A stretch of 64,000 nucleotides of DNA from Anagrus nilaparvatae (lineage: Eukaryota > Arthropoda > Insecta > Hymenoptera > Mymaridae), in NCBI GenBank assembly GCA_022575985.1, contig JAKSXM010000279.1, positions 1,087,223 to 1,151,222 on the forward strand, given 5' to 3'. Shown here one piece after another: positions 1 to 10,606 of this stretch. Every line of letters begins with the position of its first letter. Positions within the stretch are counted from its first letter, which is position 1. The position numbers were made by a program, and so were the translations under genes. The notes beneath the pieces are model-generated. The model saw only the letters and a list, made by a program, of their open reading frames with translations, made no database searches and was not told the origin of the DNA.

Positions 1-2
1 CT

Positions 3-1625
3 GAAGATTCAAATCTCAACAACATCGAAGATCTAATTGCTAACGCGCCTAAAGAAGGCTTTCAATTCTCGCAGGTTTCACTCAATGACGTAATTTTGGC
101 GGTAGCTCACTTTTCATCTCAGGCTACGGGTGACGATTGTATACCTCAAAAAGTAATAGCTAAGTCATTACCTACACTTGGCCCCTTCCTTGTCAAACTC
201 TTCAATGAGTCTCTGTTTAAAGGCATTTTTCCTCTTAGCTGGAAAAAATCGTTACTAGTGGCAATTAAGAAAACTCGTATTCCTTCATCATGCTCTGATT
301 TTAGGCCAGTAGCTCTGCTCTGCTTTCTGTCTAAGGTCTTAGAAAAACTGGCACACGATCAAATTACTGCATTCTTAACAAGTAATAGCTTACTCGACCC
401 ATTACAGACTGGTTATATACAGCACAGTAGTACAGAAACAGCACTACTAAAATTAACTGACGATATACAAAAAGGAATTAACAATAGACAGATAACATTA
501 TTACTACAATTTGACTTCAGAAAGGCGTTTGATGCGATTCTGCCCTCAAAATTGTTACCAAGGTTGATGAAAATGGGATTCTCCAGGATGTCACTATTAT
601 GGATTAAATCCTACTTAGAAAGTAGAAGTTTACAAGTTATCTCTAAAACTAGTTCTGATCCACTAAGTGTTAATCTTGGGGTTCCCCAGGGCTTGGTACT
701 CGGACCTTTGCTATTTTGTCTATATATTAATGACGTAAAATTACATTTACCATCTAATGTACGACACATACTTTACGCAGATGACTTACAGGTCTACTGT
801 CAAGTATTACCTGAAAATGTACTGAGGGCCACAGCTTTATTATCTGAAACAGCTCGTAACATCTCTGCTTGGGCTGACGGTATTTCCCTTCGACTCAATC
901 ATGGAAAAACGAAAGCTATATATTTTGGCACGAGTACCTTTGTCAATCGTTTAAACAGCTTAAATTTATCGGGAATAGACTTAGGAAATGGCATCATCAC
1001 TCCTTTTGTAGAAGAGGTGACTAGTCTAGGAGTTATACTTGACACCAGACTAAACTGGAACAGTCACGTTACAACAATTGAGAAAAAATTAAAACGTGTT
1101 CTATACACTCTTAGATTTATCCGACACTGCACTACAGAGACATTACGTACGCGACTAGCACAGGCATTAATTATACCTCATTTTGATTATTGTTCAGTTG
1201 TTTACTTAAATGCAAACAACACACTAAAAATGAGGTTACAAAGACTATGCAATTCTGGACTGAGGTATATTTATGGCATACGCAAAGATGAATATATAAC
1301 CCCTTTTAGGCGTAAGTTGGGATGGTTATATACTGATTCACTCAGGCATTACTTTTTGGCCATAATAATTTATAAAATCCTGCAGTTACATCAACCCTCA
1401 TATCTGAGCGAATCTTTTGCCAAGTACATTCCTAAAGAGAATGCAAGGGGTACTCTGCGTTCAAAAGAAATCACCATACCTAATATCAAAAATTGTGTGA
1501 CAAACACTTTTCGGTACAGAGGCGCTAGACTTTGGAACTCCTTACCTGCAGAAATTCGGTTTCTACCTTCACTTAACTCATTTAAAACTGCTATGCACAA
1601 ATATCTCCTTACACTTGATCCCTAG
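3..1625 (+). CDS. Non-LTR retrotransposon reverse transcriptase, 5' end outside window
   Basis: The frame is open from base 3 to a TAG at 1623-1625, so the left edge of the window truncates the gene and no start codon can be assigned. The translation has the reverse transcriptase blocks in order: SDFRPVALL (fingers), FDFRKAFD (motif A, first catalytic Asp), GVPQG (motif B) and YADD at 774-785 (catalytic Asp pair), followed by a thumb region and a C-terminal tail typical of Jockey/CR1-group ORF2 proteins. No frameshift or internal stop is seen, so this copy may be young. Such enzymes copy their own RNA at a nicked target. The upstream endonuclease would lie outside the window. No poly(A) tail is obvious after the stop. 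The assignment to the Jockey/CR1 group rather than another LINE clade is from motif style and is less certain than the RT call. Confidence 0.9.
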   Translation, partial: EDSNLNNIEDLIANAPKEGFQFSQVSLNDVILAVAHFSSQATGDDCIPQKVIAKSLPTLGPFLVKLFNESLFKGIFPLSWKKSLLVAIKKTRIPSSCSDFRPVALLCFLSKVLEKLAHDQITAFLTSNSLLDPLQTGYIQHSSTETALLKLTDDIQKGINNRQITLLLQFDFRKAFDAILPSKLLPRLMKMGFSRMSLLWIKSYLESRSLQVISKTSSDPLSVNLGVPQGLVLGPLLFCLYINDVKLHLPSNVRHILYADDLQVYCQVLPENVLRATALLSETARNISAWADGISLRLNHGKTKAIYFGTSTFVNRLNSLNLSGIDLGNGIITPFVEEVTSLGVILDTRLNWNSHVTTIEKKLKRVLYTLRFIRHCTTETLRTRLAQALIIPHFDYCSVVYLNANNTLKMRLQRLCNSGLRYIYGIRKDEYITPFRRKLGWLYTDSLRHYFLAIIIYKILQLHQPSYLSESFAKYIPKENARGTLRSKEITIPNIKNCVTNTFRYRGARLWNSLPAEIRFLPSLNSFKTAMHKYLLTLDP

Positions 1626-1906
1626 CAAGGGTGTTTTCATAAATATGACATGCCAACCTTTGTTACAAGACAATTACTTATTACTTATTATTTTATTATT
1701 TTGTATAGATAGATTTTATATTATCAGTTTTTACATGAAATTAAATTAAACTTTTAAACCTCTAATTATGATAGGTAACTTTTCATTATTATTACTGTAA
1801 AAAAATTACAAAACAACTCTTTACTACTTATAAATTTTATTTATTCTGATAGTAATACAAATATTTTATTTTTGTTCCTGTACCTTTTTTTAAAGCAATA
1901 AATAAA

Positions 1907-1912
1907 TTTATT
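1907..1912 (-). terminator. Poly(A) signal of kinase-like pseudogene
   Basis: AATAAA on the minus strand lies about 20 bases past the stop codon. It is kept at the same spacing in the second gene copy (29257-29262). Confidence 0.5.
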
Positions 1913-1932
1913 AAACAATCATAATATATAAA

Positions 1933-3501
1933 TTAATTAAAATAATCAATTATTTCAATCACAATTTCATTAATTTTATTAGCATAATCTTTATCAGAAT
2001 CCATACAACTTAATATAAGTTGCGTACGATTTTCATATGAATAATAATCTCGATCGATACCAGAATACATTTCACTAAAATTTTTTTTCATTAATGCAAT
2101 TGGTAAATATTGTACTGCAGTAACTAAACCAATTATTTTTTTATTGTTGTATAAATTTTTAATATCATTTAAATTTATTAATTCAGTTATATTGATATTA
2201 TTAACACTTAATACTTCTTTTAATTCTGTAAAATATATTTTTAAAAATTCATTTTCATATTCTTTGCGTATTGATTTATCAGTATTTAAATAAATAAATT
2301 GTAAAATATCAATAACGAAACTTGAATAGGTAACCTTTTGAAAATCAACTAAACGACAATTATCATTTTTATCAAACATTATATTTTTTGACCATAAATC
2401 AGAATGTATCAATACGTTGATATCTTTTAAATTATCATTGTTATTAGGTTTAATTTTATCAATTGTTAATTCGTATGCTTTATTAATTAATGATGAATTT
2501 TTATTTAATTTATTAGCTATTTCTGCAATAGCATTCATACCAGTTTTTAACCATTTATAACCTAAACCATAAGTTACAAATACTTTTTCTTGAAATATGT
2601 TATCATAAATATTATTTAAGGTTATGCTATATTTTAATTCACTTATTATTGATGCTGAATGAAATTTAGCTATTGTTTTAATACATGATATTAATTGTTT
2701 AAGATTTAAGGCATGGACGCTAGATGAAAGGACCCCAAGCATAATACGATTTCAGGTTATAAATTGAGGAAAATTTGAAATTAATATTATAAATTATATT
2801 TTTGCCTTAGATAAAAAATTTTGAGTGCATGTAGTTTGAAATTTAATTTTTTACGATTATTTAATTAAATAATGCCTATTTTAATTACTGAGGCTAAATA
2901 ATTGAGCCAGACCCAATTTTCCAGACCCTATTTTACATGTATAAGAATTTGATTTAGCTTCACTTAACTAACATGGTATTTGGGGTCCTTTCATCTAGCG
3001 TCCATGATTTAAGGAATCATAAACTTTATAACCTTTTGCTCTTAAATCTTCAAAAATTAAAATATTTTTATCATTGTAATAACATTTTGCACACCATAAC
3101 CTATCAAATTTTATATTATCTGATAACCATGTATTATTTTTCATGAAAAATTTATATTCCGTTAAAAAATATGCATCTTGTATTTCAATTTCATTTAATG
3201 ATGTTTTTAAAAAATATGTTTCTGTTATTTTTTCATTTTTATCATCATTTTTAACGGTTAAAGTTAATAGGTTATGTTTAGCTAAATAACCAAGTGTTTC
3301 ATTAGAAAATTTATCAATTTTCGATGATATTAACTTTATATTTCGGCCAAAGCGATTAAAAATTAGCGTATTTAATATTTCATTATTTAATTCTATACCA
3401 TTATTATCAAACATTTTTGCAAAATTTAAAAAATTTATTATTATCAATGTGATTATAAATTTTGTAGTTAAAAATTTTTTCAAACTTGCAGTTCTATCCA
3501 T
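1933..3501 (-). pseudogene. Ecdysteroid-kinase-like (CHK/EcKinase family) gene split by a MITE
   Basis: The two halves read as one protein matching the copy at 29292-30569: an N-terminal part at 3015-3501 and a C-terminal part at 1933-2703. A 295-bp element (2712-3006) with an 8-bp target duplication sits between them. Reading enters the element from both sides and reaches a stop codon. The C-terminal half keeps the kinase-like catalytic loop HSDLWSKN and the metal-binding LVDFQ, which in this family replaces DFG. Apart from the insertion, I see no frameshift against the other copy. The family phosphorylates small molecules such as ecdysteroids (family knowledge; the substrate here is unknown). 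The allele could only make protein if the element were spliced out, for which I see no clear sites, so I call it a pseudogene. Confidence 0.85.
2712..3006. mobile_element. 295-bp MITE with 27-bp perfect TIRs and 8-bp TSD
   Basis: The ends are exact 27-bp inverted repeats (2712-2738 and 2980-3006) beginning CATGGACGCTAG. They are flanked by the 8-bp duplication ATTTAAGG at 2704-2711 and 3007-3014. The second kinase copy supplies the empty site (ATTTAAAG, one substitution). An 8-bp duplication fits hAT or P superfamily transposases; I cannot decide which. There is no coding capacity. Confidence 0.92.
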
Positions 3502-3665
3502 TTAGAAATCTGAATTGCTGATAAGAAAATATAATTTACTGCTTATCTATAAGTAAAAAATGATGTATAATTGCATATTTATTTATTTTTTGATTAAAAG
3601 ATTTTTAAATTTAAAGTATTTGAAATTAAATTTTATAAACTTTAATAGAACCTATCTACGTACCC

Positions 3666-3673
3666 TATTTATA
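3666..3673 (-). promoter_or_regulatory. TATA-like box upstream of kinase pseudogene
   Basis: TATAAATA on the minus strand, about 165 bases before the ATG. The same motif and surrounding bases recur upstream of the second copy at 30728-30735. Confidence 0.4.
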
Positions 3674-3836
3674 CAAGAACTAATTACTGTCCATTTAAAG
3701 ATAATTCTAAATAATTAAATTGAAACAAGTGTTTCACAATAATATGTTTATAAAGTAAAATGTTTTATAAGACTGTTTGTTTGAGATTTACTAATATAAG
3801 ATTGCGCATTCGATAATGAAATTTTAATTTAAGTAG

Positions 3837-4117
3837 GCTCTTTAGTGAAAAATGATAAACAGTGAGATATATGGCTGAATAAAGTGTAATCCCCTGATTC
3901 GAATGTTATAGAGCATATGTTCGATAGCCGTGCAAAATTTTAAAATATTAGCTAAAAATGTCACAACATTTTAACACTGCTCTTATGCGAGAAATTCCGA
4001 AAGTTGCTATTTATTCTTATTAAAAAAATCTTCCAAACACAAACATACCACGATCCGTGAGGGCCGGTATTCTGCTCTTGCGCAGAAGTAGGAGGGAAAA
4101 AAAGGTAATAATTTTAA
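3837..4117. other. Non-coding spacer
   Basis: AT-rich sequence between the duplicated kinase block and the foldback element. I see no gene or clear repeat here. Confidence 0.5.
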
Positions 4118-4411
4118 AGTAGTAACTCGCAGTGGGGGGAAAGTGAGAAAGAGATTTTCGGACCTCTTTCTTTCTCTCACGAGTTTTGTATAAGGAATTC
4201 CAAAATGTTTTTGTTTATATTTATGTAAATAAACATCTAGGAGCTCTGAAATTTTTTCTATGAGTTTTTATATAATAGGGTAGATTTAAATAAAGTGAGG
4301 GCGATTTGTATGGTCGGGTCTTCAAAACTGCCCCAAAGTGTTTTTTTCTGAAAGTACTACCAAAAATAAGTAACCAGCCCAATTTTTAGCCTCCCAGAGC
4401 GAAATCTCGAA

Positions 4412-5029
4412 GGGTGGGGTACTTTACGACGAAAAAAAAAAGTCCATAATGAAAAGCGTAACGAAATCTTTTACACCTAACCCAAATATATCGAATATTT
4501 AAGTCGGTATATAAATTTTTACGATTCATAAGTAAAACGAATAGTCTTTACAAAGAAAAAAAACCTGAATTTTAATAATCCTTCAGTTCAAAAGTTAAAT
4601 AATCTTTTTCAAGAAAAATTTATTCTATAACCGTGCACACCAGAAGTTTTATTTTACGAATAAGAATAATTCCGAATAAAAATGCAACGAACGATCAGAA
4701 ACCCGAAAATAGAAAATATTTCATACTCAAGAGGTCGTAGAAATTTTTCGGGTATTTGAACTTTCGGGGTAATTTTTTTCTTTTTTATATTTTTCGTTAG
4801 ATAATATTTCCTTACAATATTAATGGGAATTTTTTTTTAATGCTAAATATATTTCTAGAAAATAGGTTTTCTTGGTTACAACTGTTATTTGATCACATAT
4901 TCTGTAATGTAATTTTCGGGAAAATATCTAATCGCTAAAAGTTGATTCTTTTATAAAAATTTAGGAACAATAAATTTCGTTACATTTTTCATTCTGGATT
5001 TTTTTTTTTCGTCGAAAAGTACCCTACCC
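4412..5029. mobile_element. 618-bp TIR element nested in the foldback's left arm
   Basis: The ends are imperfect inverted repeats of about 60 bases starting GGGTGGGGTAC / GGGTAGGGTAC. An exact 8-bp duplication ATCTCGAA lies at 4404-4411 and 5030-5037. The right arm of the foldback (around 6600-6625) reads straight through the equivalent position. It is non-coding. An 8-bp duplication suggests hAT-like mobilisation. Confidence 0.88.
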
Positions 5030-5154
5030 ATCTCGAATTTGGCAGCTATTTTAGTGTTATTGACTGTCGTAAAAAATGTAAGAAAAATGAGTCATAATTT
5101 TTTTTATTATTGTTGTAAAAAACTCACATTAGCATTAAAAATATTTTCCTTTAA

Positions 5155-5595
5155 GGATGATAACTACCAAGCTGGGGATAATAGACATAAGAAACTATTA
5201 CTCTCTCTTTCTATCATATTACTAGAAGCGAGAACCTTGCGCGCGCACAACTATACGATAGCATTGTTAAATAAATAAAATTTTCGTTATAAACAAACCA
5301 CCCTAGTCTAAAATAAATTGAATAATTATATTCTACGATATGTTTTTTATATGTTATAATTCTTTTATCAAAAACTGTACTCAAAAAATACTTTAATTTT
5401 TTATTGTAAAATGTCGTCCCATAAGAATCACATGTATAAGATGCTCGGAGAAGCAAAATTATTTTTAATTATTTAATAATGAAGGAGTCACCGTAGGATC
5501 TTCTAATTTTAAATATGTATTTTTTAATATGCTTTCTTGTTATATACCAACTTTTATTAAAATCTGTACTCAAACAAAAAAGGTGAGCAACATCC
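5155..5595. mobile_element. 441-bp TTAA-flanked insertion in the foldback's left arm
   Basis: TTAA occurs at both borders (5151-5154 and 5596-5599), with short inverted tips GGATG...CATCC. The opposite arm (around 6485-6500) has the undivided sequence. A piggyBac-like MITE is the simplest reading. The TIR is short, so the superfamily call is tentative. Confidence 0.7.
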
Positions 5596-6742
5596 TTAAG
5601 GTCTGGATAGGAAATTTCCCTGGCTATCCGATTTCAGGGTCAAAAATTTTTTTTGAGTAGCGCATGCGCGAGCAATCGCTAAGATAGGCTTTTTTTTTCA
5701 AAAATCGATTTCTCAAATGCCTATTAGTGAAAAATCTTCTAACCAGGCTTAAAATTTTCCTTAAACCTTATATTTTTTGGTGAAAAAAAAAATTTCGATG
5801 GGACACTGCTCTTTGGGAGCTCTAGATAAAAAAATAGAAGCTTTCAAAACCTCATTTTTTACAAATTTCAAATTTCCCGCCAAGTCACGTGACCAATTAA
5901 AAATCTGACCAAAAATTTGGATTCCGCGGGAAATTTTACATAAGGGTATATCTTTTCATGTTTTCAAGAGCGTTTATGTTAAAGCAGCGAAATTTTAAAT
6001 TAAAAGTTTAAAATATCTCATTTTTTTTTTTTTAAAGCGAATTTTTTTATTTTTTAAATTATACCAAATTATTCAAAATTAATCAAAAAATTCTTTATTA
6101 TTTCACTGTTTTAACATGAAAGCACTTAAAAACATAAAAAGATACATCCTTATGTAAAATTTCCCGCGGAATCCAAATTTTTGGTCAGATTTTTGATTGG
6201 TCACGTGACTTGGTGGGAAATTTAAAATTTGTAAAAAATGATCTTTTAAAAGCTGCTATTTTTTTATCTAGAGCTCCCAAAAAGCAGTGTACCATCAAAT
6301 TTTTTTTTGCCAAAAAATATAAGGTTTAAGGAAAATTTTAAGTCTGGTTAGAAGATTTTTCACTAATAGGCATTTGAGAAATCGACTTTTGAAAAAAAAC
6401 AGCCTATCTTAGTGATTCCTCGCGCATGTGCTACTCAAAAAATATTTTTGACCCTGGAATCAGATAGCCAGGGAAATTTCCTATCCGGACTTAAAAGGAA
6501 AATATTTTTCATGCTAATGTGAGTTTTTTACAGCAATAATAAAAAAAATTATGACTCATTTTTCTTACATTTTTTACGACAATCAAAAACACTAAAATGG
6601 CTGCCAAAAATCGAGTTTTCGCTCTGGGAGGCTAAAAATTGGGCTGGTGACTTATTTTTGATAGTACTTTCAGGAAAAATCACTTTGGGGCAGTTTGAAG
6701 ACCCGACCATACAAATCGCCCTCACTTCATTTAAATCTACAC

Positions 6743-6911
6743 AATAATAAATTATATTTTAACCAAATATTATCAAAATCTGTTCTGTAAATTTTTTACA
6801 ATACGTACTTATTAAATTATATGCATATTCACGTAAGAGATTTTAGAGGCTTCCAAAAAAAATTTACAGAACAGATTTTGATCATATTTGGTTAAAATAT
6901 AATTTATTATT
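6743..6911. mobile_element. 169-bp MITE with ~55-bp TIRs in the foldback's right arm
   Basis: Two long inverted repeats (AATAATAAATTATATTTTAA at the left tip and its complement at 6911) surround a short loop. The left arm of the foldback lacks it at the matching place (near 4275). The AT-rich flanks hide the target duplication. Confidence 0.75.
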
Positions 6912-7090
6912 ATAAAAACTCATAGAAAAAATTTCAGAGCACCTAGATGTTTATTTATATAAATATAAACAAAAACATTTTGGAATTTCTTATACAAAAC
7001 TCGTGAGAGAAAGAAAGAGGTCCGAAAATCTTTCTCTCACTTTCCCCCCACTGAGATACTACCTTAACAAAAAATTTTAAACTAAATAAA

Positions 7091-7770
7091 ATAAGTCTCT
7101 AATAACTAGTAACTTTATTTCAACCAATCAGCACGCACGTCGTACGTGGAGAGAGAAAAAAGGGTCCGTCCATAAAATACGTAACGCAAAAATTAGACAT
7201 TTTTGATACCACCAACCATATAGTAACACCTTATGCAATGTAAATTTAATGTAAATTAACATTATAGTAACGTTAAACAGCAGACCACCCACTATGTAAC
7301 TGCGTTACGTATTTTATGGATGGCCCCAAAAAGGTGTGCCCCTGTCTTCGCACTGAACTATGGCATTCTCTGAGTAGAGGCCTTGCTATTCGCAAGTGGT
7401 GTTTTTGCTGGTCTGAAATAGAGAATTATTTTTGTTTCCTGCTAAAGCCGCTGTCTTTGAGTATGACATTCGATCTTCGCTTTGTGTATGCCTGGTGAAT
7501 TTAGACGTAGGACCTTCGTATACCTGGTAGATAATTATTGAAAAATTATACTTGGCCATGGGATAACGCACCTGATGCGTGCAGAAAGCGGATCTATGAG
7601 ACCGTAACTGGACGTGGTCGAGTTTGTGTTTTTGATTTATGCCAAGGTATTTTTTTTATATTATTTGGGTGCTTGTGAGTGTGCATGTAATAATTTTAAT
7701 CTATGGGCAGCGTCAACGTCAGCGTCACGTATCTAGCTTCCTATAAAATACCTTGTAAAATAGTATTAGT
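7091..7770. repeat. Dispersed repeat copy A (partner 8218-8870)
   Basis: A diverged direct copy of 8218-8690. Shared landmarks in the same order are AGTAACTTTATTTC, a CCAAT-like stretch CAATCAGC followed by alternating GC, then ACCGTAACTGGA and GTGTTTTTGATT, and a TG-rich tract. It could be retroelement LTR or 5' leader sequence, but I cannot find matching termini. A later 166-bp MITE splits it. Confidence 0.5.
7162..7327. mobile_element. 166-bp MITE, TIR around CCATAAAATACGTAACGC
   Basis: Inverted tips GGGTCCGTCCATAAAATACG (left) and the near-identical complement (right, ending GGCCCC at 7327). Runs of A flank both sides, so any target duplication is not distinctive. Partner copy B (8218-8870) lacks this insert. 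Confidence 0.82.
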
Positions 7771-8217
7771 CCCGAAATCAAGGGTTATCCACCCTATAAA
7801 TTAATATTCTTTATTTATTCTTTATTTATGCAAAATCAAATTACATAAATTTAAGGAATTTATAAAACCCTTTATACATATAATTATATAAACAATAAAA
7901 TTGATTAACGTGAATACCTAGTTGCTAATTAATCTTGCTGATTTTCGTTCGATATTTCCATGATCCTCTAGGAGACGTATTTCGATTTCACGACAGGTGG
8001 ACGCGAAAGACGACTTCTCGTTGGATCATGAAGATGGCGTCACCGACCGGTAATGCCATAAGAAATATACCAAATCATAATAATAAAAATAACATGAATT
8101 GTAATAATTACAATTGATCATAGTATAATTTCTTAAATTTGCGTTTTATTTTGATATTTGTGTCGATATTTATTAACTACAAATTCGCGTTCTATCTAAC
8201 TAAAAATTTTTAAATAT
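7771..8217. other. Non-coding spacer between repeat copies
   Basis: AT-rich sequence with no gene or strong repeat recognised. Confidence 0.5.
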
Positions 8218-8870
8218 AAAATAAAGTCCCTAGAATAGTAACTTTATTTTCGGTCAATCAGCGCGCGCGTGGAAAGAGACAGAGAGATATGACACTCGTA
8301 CGCGTTGTTTCGTTGCCGGCGGAGTTCATTCTCTGCTGAGAGTTGTTAGTGGTGAGACGCTTTATTTTTCTGCTAACCAAAGGTCGAGAATTTTCGTTTC
8401 CTGCCGTAGACGCTCCAAGAGGTCATTGATAGAATTTGTGTATGTGTGGCTGCTGGAAAGAGGATAAATCTGGTCGTGAAAATCTGGGAATTGACGTGCT
8501 TGGCCAAGTATCGACGTGTGGGTCTGTGTTAGACCGTAACTGGATTAGGTCCAGTTAGTGGCACCGAGGTGTGCACCAAGTGGGTCTTTAAGAAACCGTG
8601 ACTGGACGCGGTCCAGTCAGTGTTTTTGATTCGCTACTCCAGGTATCTTTTATATATATATGTGTGTATGTGTGTGTGAAAGTGATAGTTTTGATTTCTG
8701 AGCAACGCCACAGAACAAACATAAGTCCAGGCCCTTTTCAGGGCGGGCACAATTGAATCATACGTAAGGGCACTTGCTCAAACGAACAAGACTCTCAAGT
8801 CAGGTTTTTTTTTTTTTTAGTTTTAAGTTTCAATAAAGTTTTTAATAAAGTTAAACTTAATTTTCCCATC
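8218..8870. repeat. Dispersed repeat copy B (partner 7091-7770)
   Basis: Relatively GC-rich for this window, with promoter-like features (CAATCAGCGCGCGCG near 8260) and, at the far end, poly-T followed by AATAAAG signals near 8832-8847. It also holds internal short repeats built on GGTCCAGT. This could be a degraded LTR, but no TG...CA ends with a duplication were found. Confidence 0.45.
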
Positions 8871-9059
8871 CTTTTCCTTTCCTTTAATTTTAATATTTAT
8901 TTACACTAGTAATATATATAGTAATCAAATCTAATTAAATTAGTAAATTATCATTGTCTTTTAAAAGTATTATAATAGAATTTCAAGGTTTAATTTATAA
9001 AAAATTTAATATTGCTTTTACTTATAATAATAATTTTATGAATTAAATATGCAGGGTAA

Positions 9060-9420
9060 AAATATTTTCATAATTCAAAACGTTTTTCGTAAGCTTGAAA
9101 ATCTCCAGCAAATATAGAAAGTTTCTGTTCATGTTTTTCGTTCCGCCATATTGGAAAATCGGAAAATATTCCATGTCAAATAATGAAAAATTTCATTAAG
9201 AAAAACATTTTAACGACCTCGAAAACCTCCATGCAATGTAAAAAGCTTGTTATGTTTATTAATCTGCCATCTTGGAAAATTGGAAAAAATGCTAGGGCGA
9301 AAAAATTAAAATTTTCATTCATAAAAATGATTTTCTCAACCTCGAAAACCACGAGGTAATGTAGAAAGTTCCTTGATTTAGGGAGTTATAACTCTCTGAG
9401 CCAGAGAGTAGTGTAGTACT
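9060..9420. repeat. ~120-bp degenerate tandem repeat, about three copies
   Basis: Successive copies share CTCGAAAACCTCCA-like text, then TGTAGAAAGTT, then CCATNTTGGAAAAT. Copies start near 9065, 9185 and 9305. Non-coding. Confidence 0.6.
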
Positions 9421-9499
9421 ACTGGTTATGTTTGTTAGAGTAACCGCACAAATACAAAAAAATGTAAAAAAACAAGGAGAATCAGAATTTTTTAAATCC

Positions 9500-9860
9500 A
9501 TTGCTATAAACTCGTTTATACTAAAGTCTAAGGATTTTCATAGTACAGAAGTTATAAGAAATTTCCTGGAGACTCCAAATCTAAACTTATTTGACTCGTA
9601 CGAGGTCATTTAGTGCGGGAAAATTCAGAAAAACTGTTGAAAATGATGAAAATCCGACTTTTGTATTTGAGGCATTTGGTGTGAGCTCGTTTACATCAAA
9701 TCCTAAAAAATATTTAAACAAAGAAAGTATGTAAAATTTCCCTGGGAATCCGAATTTTCCCTTATTTGAATCATTCGGAGTTGTTTAGAACGGAAAAATT
9801 CAAAAAACTGAAAAAAATGAGAAAAATTGAGGAAAATTTACGATTTTTCGATTATTTTAG
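9500..9860. repeat. ~170-bp degenerate tandem repeat, two copies
   Basis: Two diverged direct copies (about 9510-9640 and 9685-9820) share CTCGTTTA, AAATTTCC, CTTATTTGA and GGAAAAATTCA landmarks in the same order. Non-coding. Confidence 0.55.
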
Positions 9861-10225
9861 GGTCTAGGAAGTTCGATCGCATCTAGGTTGATATGGCATC
9901 CAAAAATATATATGTTACGGTTAGAGTCCGATCTCTGGCTAAAGCTAAGACTATCCGGTTAAAGCTAGCTTTAGCCAAGCCGTGTTGGCTAAAGTCCGAT
10001 TCTCGACAATTTTTATTTTTTTGTTCAACATTAACCGGTATCGCTTGGATAAAGCTAACATTATCCAAGCGAGCTGGATAAAGCCCGATTCGTATAAAAT
10101 TTAATAAAATATAGTAACAAACCAACAAACATCTAGTAACTTTTTTTAAAAAAATTTTTATTTTACCGCTATCATATTTTAACATGGAACATGTTTATAG
10201 GGAGGGGGTACTTCAGAACTTGAAA

Positions 10226-10355
10226 ATTAAGGGGGGGGGGGGTCAAATTTGTCCTATTTAAGGGGGGGGGTCAAATTTGTCCTTTTTAAGGGGGGGTCCA
10301 ATTTGTCCTTTTTAAGGGGGGGTCCAATTTGTCCTATTTAAGGGGGGGTCAAATA
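10226..10355. repeat. ~33-bp tandem repeat with poly-G runs
   Basis: About four copies of a unit with a run of 7-11 G followed by TCAAATTTGTCC and TTTTTAA or TATTTAA. The G-runs are spaced closely enough for quadruplex formation to be plausible on paper. Confidence 0.85.
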
Positions 10356-10419
10356 AGACTTAGAATAATTAGGGAAGTATATATAAATAAATAAAATACT
10401 TTTAAAAGACTTTGAAAAA

Positions 10420-10540
10420 TCTGGGCTTATGGACTTAGAATAATATCGATTTAGGGACTTGGAATAATTCAGGTTCAGGGACTTATAATAATTCAGGTTT
10501 AGGGAATCAAAATAGTTTGGGTTTAGAATCTTAACAACTA
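10420..10540. repeat. ~30-bp degenerate tandem repeat
   Basis: Four or so copies of a unit like GGGACTTAGAATAATTCAGG, directly after the G-run array in the nested insert. Confidence 0.6.
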
Positions 10541-10606
10541 GTAAGGTGATAATTACAAATTACAACTATAGAAAATTGTATTGTAATGTTGAGTAACATT
10601 TGTATT

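Larger units (their letters stand above)
1722..3836. repeat. Segmental duplication, copy 1 (partner 29087-30895)
   Basis: This block matches 29087-30895 in the same orientation along its length: ~200 bases downstream of the kinase-like gene, the whole coding region and ~330 bases upstream including a TATA-like box. The differences are scattered substitutions and small indels, plus the 295-bp MITE present only here. Similarity ends close behind the non-LTR element on the left and near 3836 on the right. Confidence 0.85.
4118..7063. mobile_element. 2.9 kb foldback (long inverted repeat) element
   Basis: The left half is the inverted complement of the right half almost throughout. The outer arms run from about 4118 and 7063 inward (both show CAGTGGGGGGAAAGTGAG near the tips), and the inner arms 5601-6035 and 6055-6490 meet near 6045. 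TTAA stands at both edges (4114-4117, 7064-7067), which fits a piggyBac-type duplication, although TTAA is common in such DNA. There is no coding potential. Three later insertions interrupt the arms (4412-5029, 5155-5595, 6743-6911), and for each the opposite arm shows the uninterrupted sequence. Confidence 0.85.

Noticed and set aside
96..98. TTG as a start codon of the reverse transcriptase
   Set aside because: The same frame is open to the window edge and shows conserved-looking residues upstream, so the gene is simply truncated.
3837..4117. Possible tRNA gene near TTCGAATGTT
   Set aside because: No cloverleaf or matching A-box could be drawn around it.
4118..7063. Coding frames inside the foldback element
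   Set aside because: Short, AT-biased, no domain, and not preserved in the mirrored arm.
7091..8870. Pair of LTRs of one retrotransposon
   Set aside because: The copies are strongly diverged, only ~450 bases apart with no internal genes, and lack clear matching ends, so I list them only as a dispersed repeat.
10226..10355. G-rich repeats as interstitial telomere sequence
   Set aside because: The unit is ~33 bp with G-runs of 7-11, not TTAGG or a known telomeric repeat.
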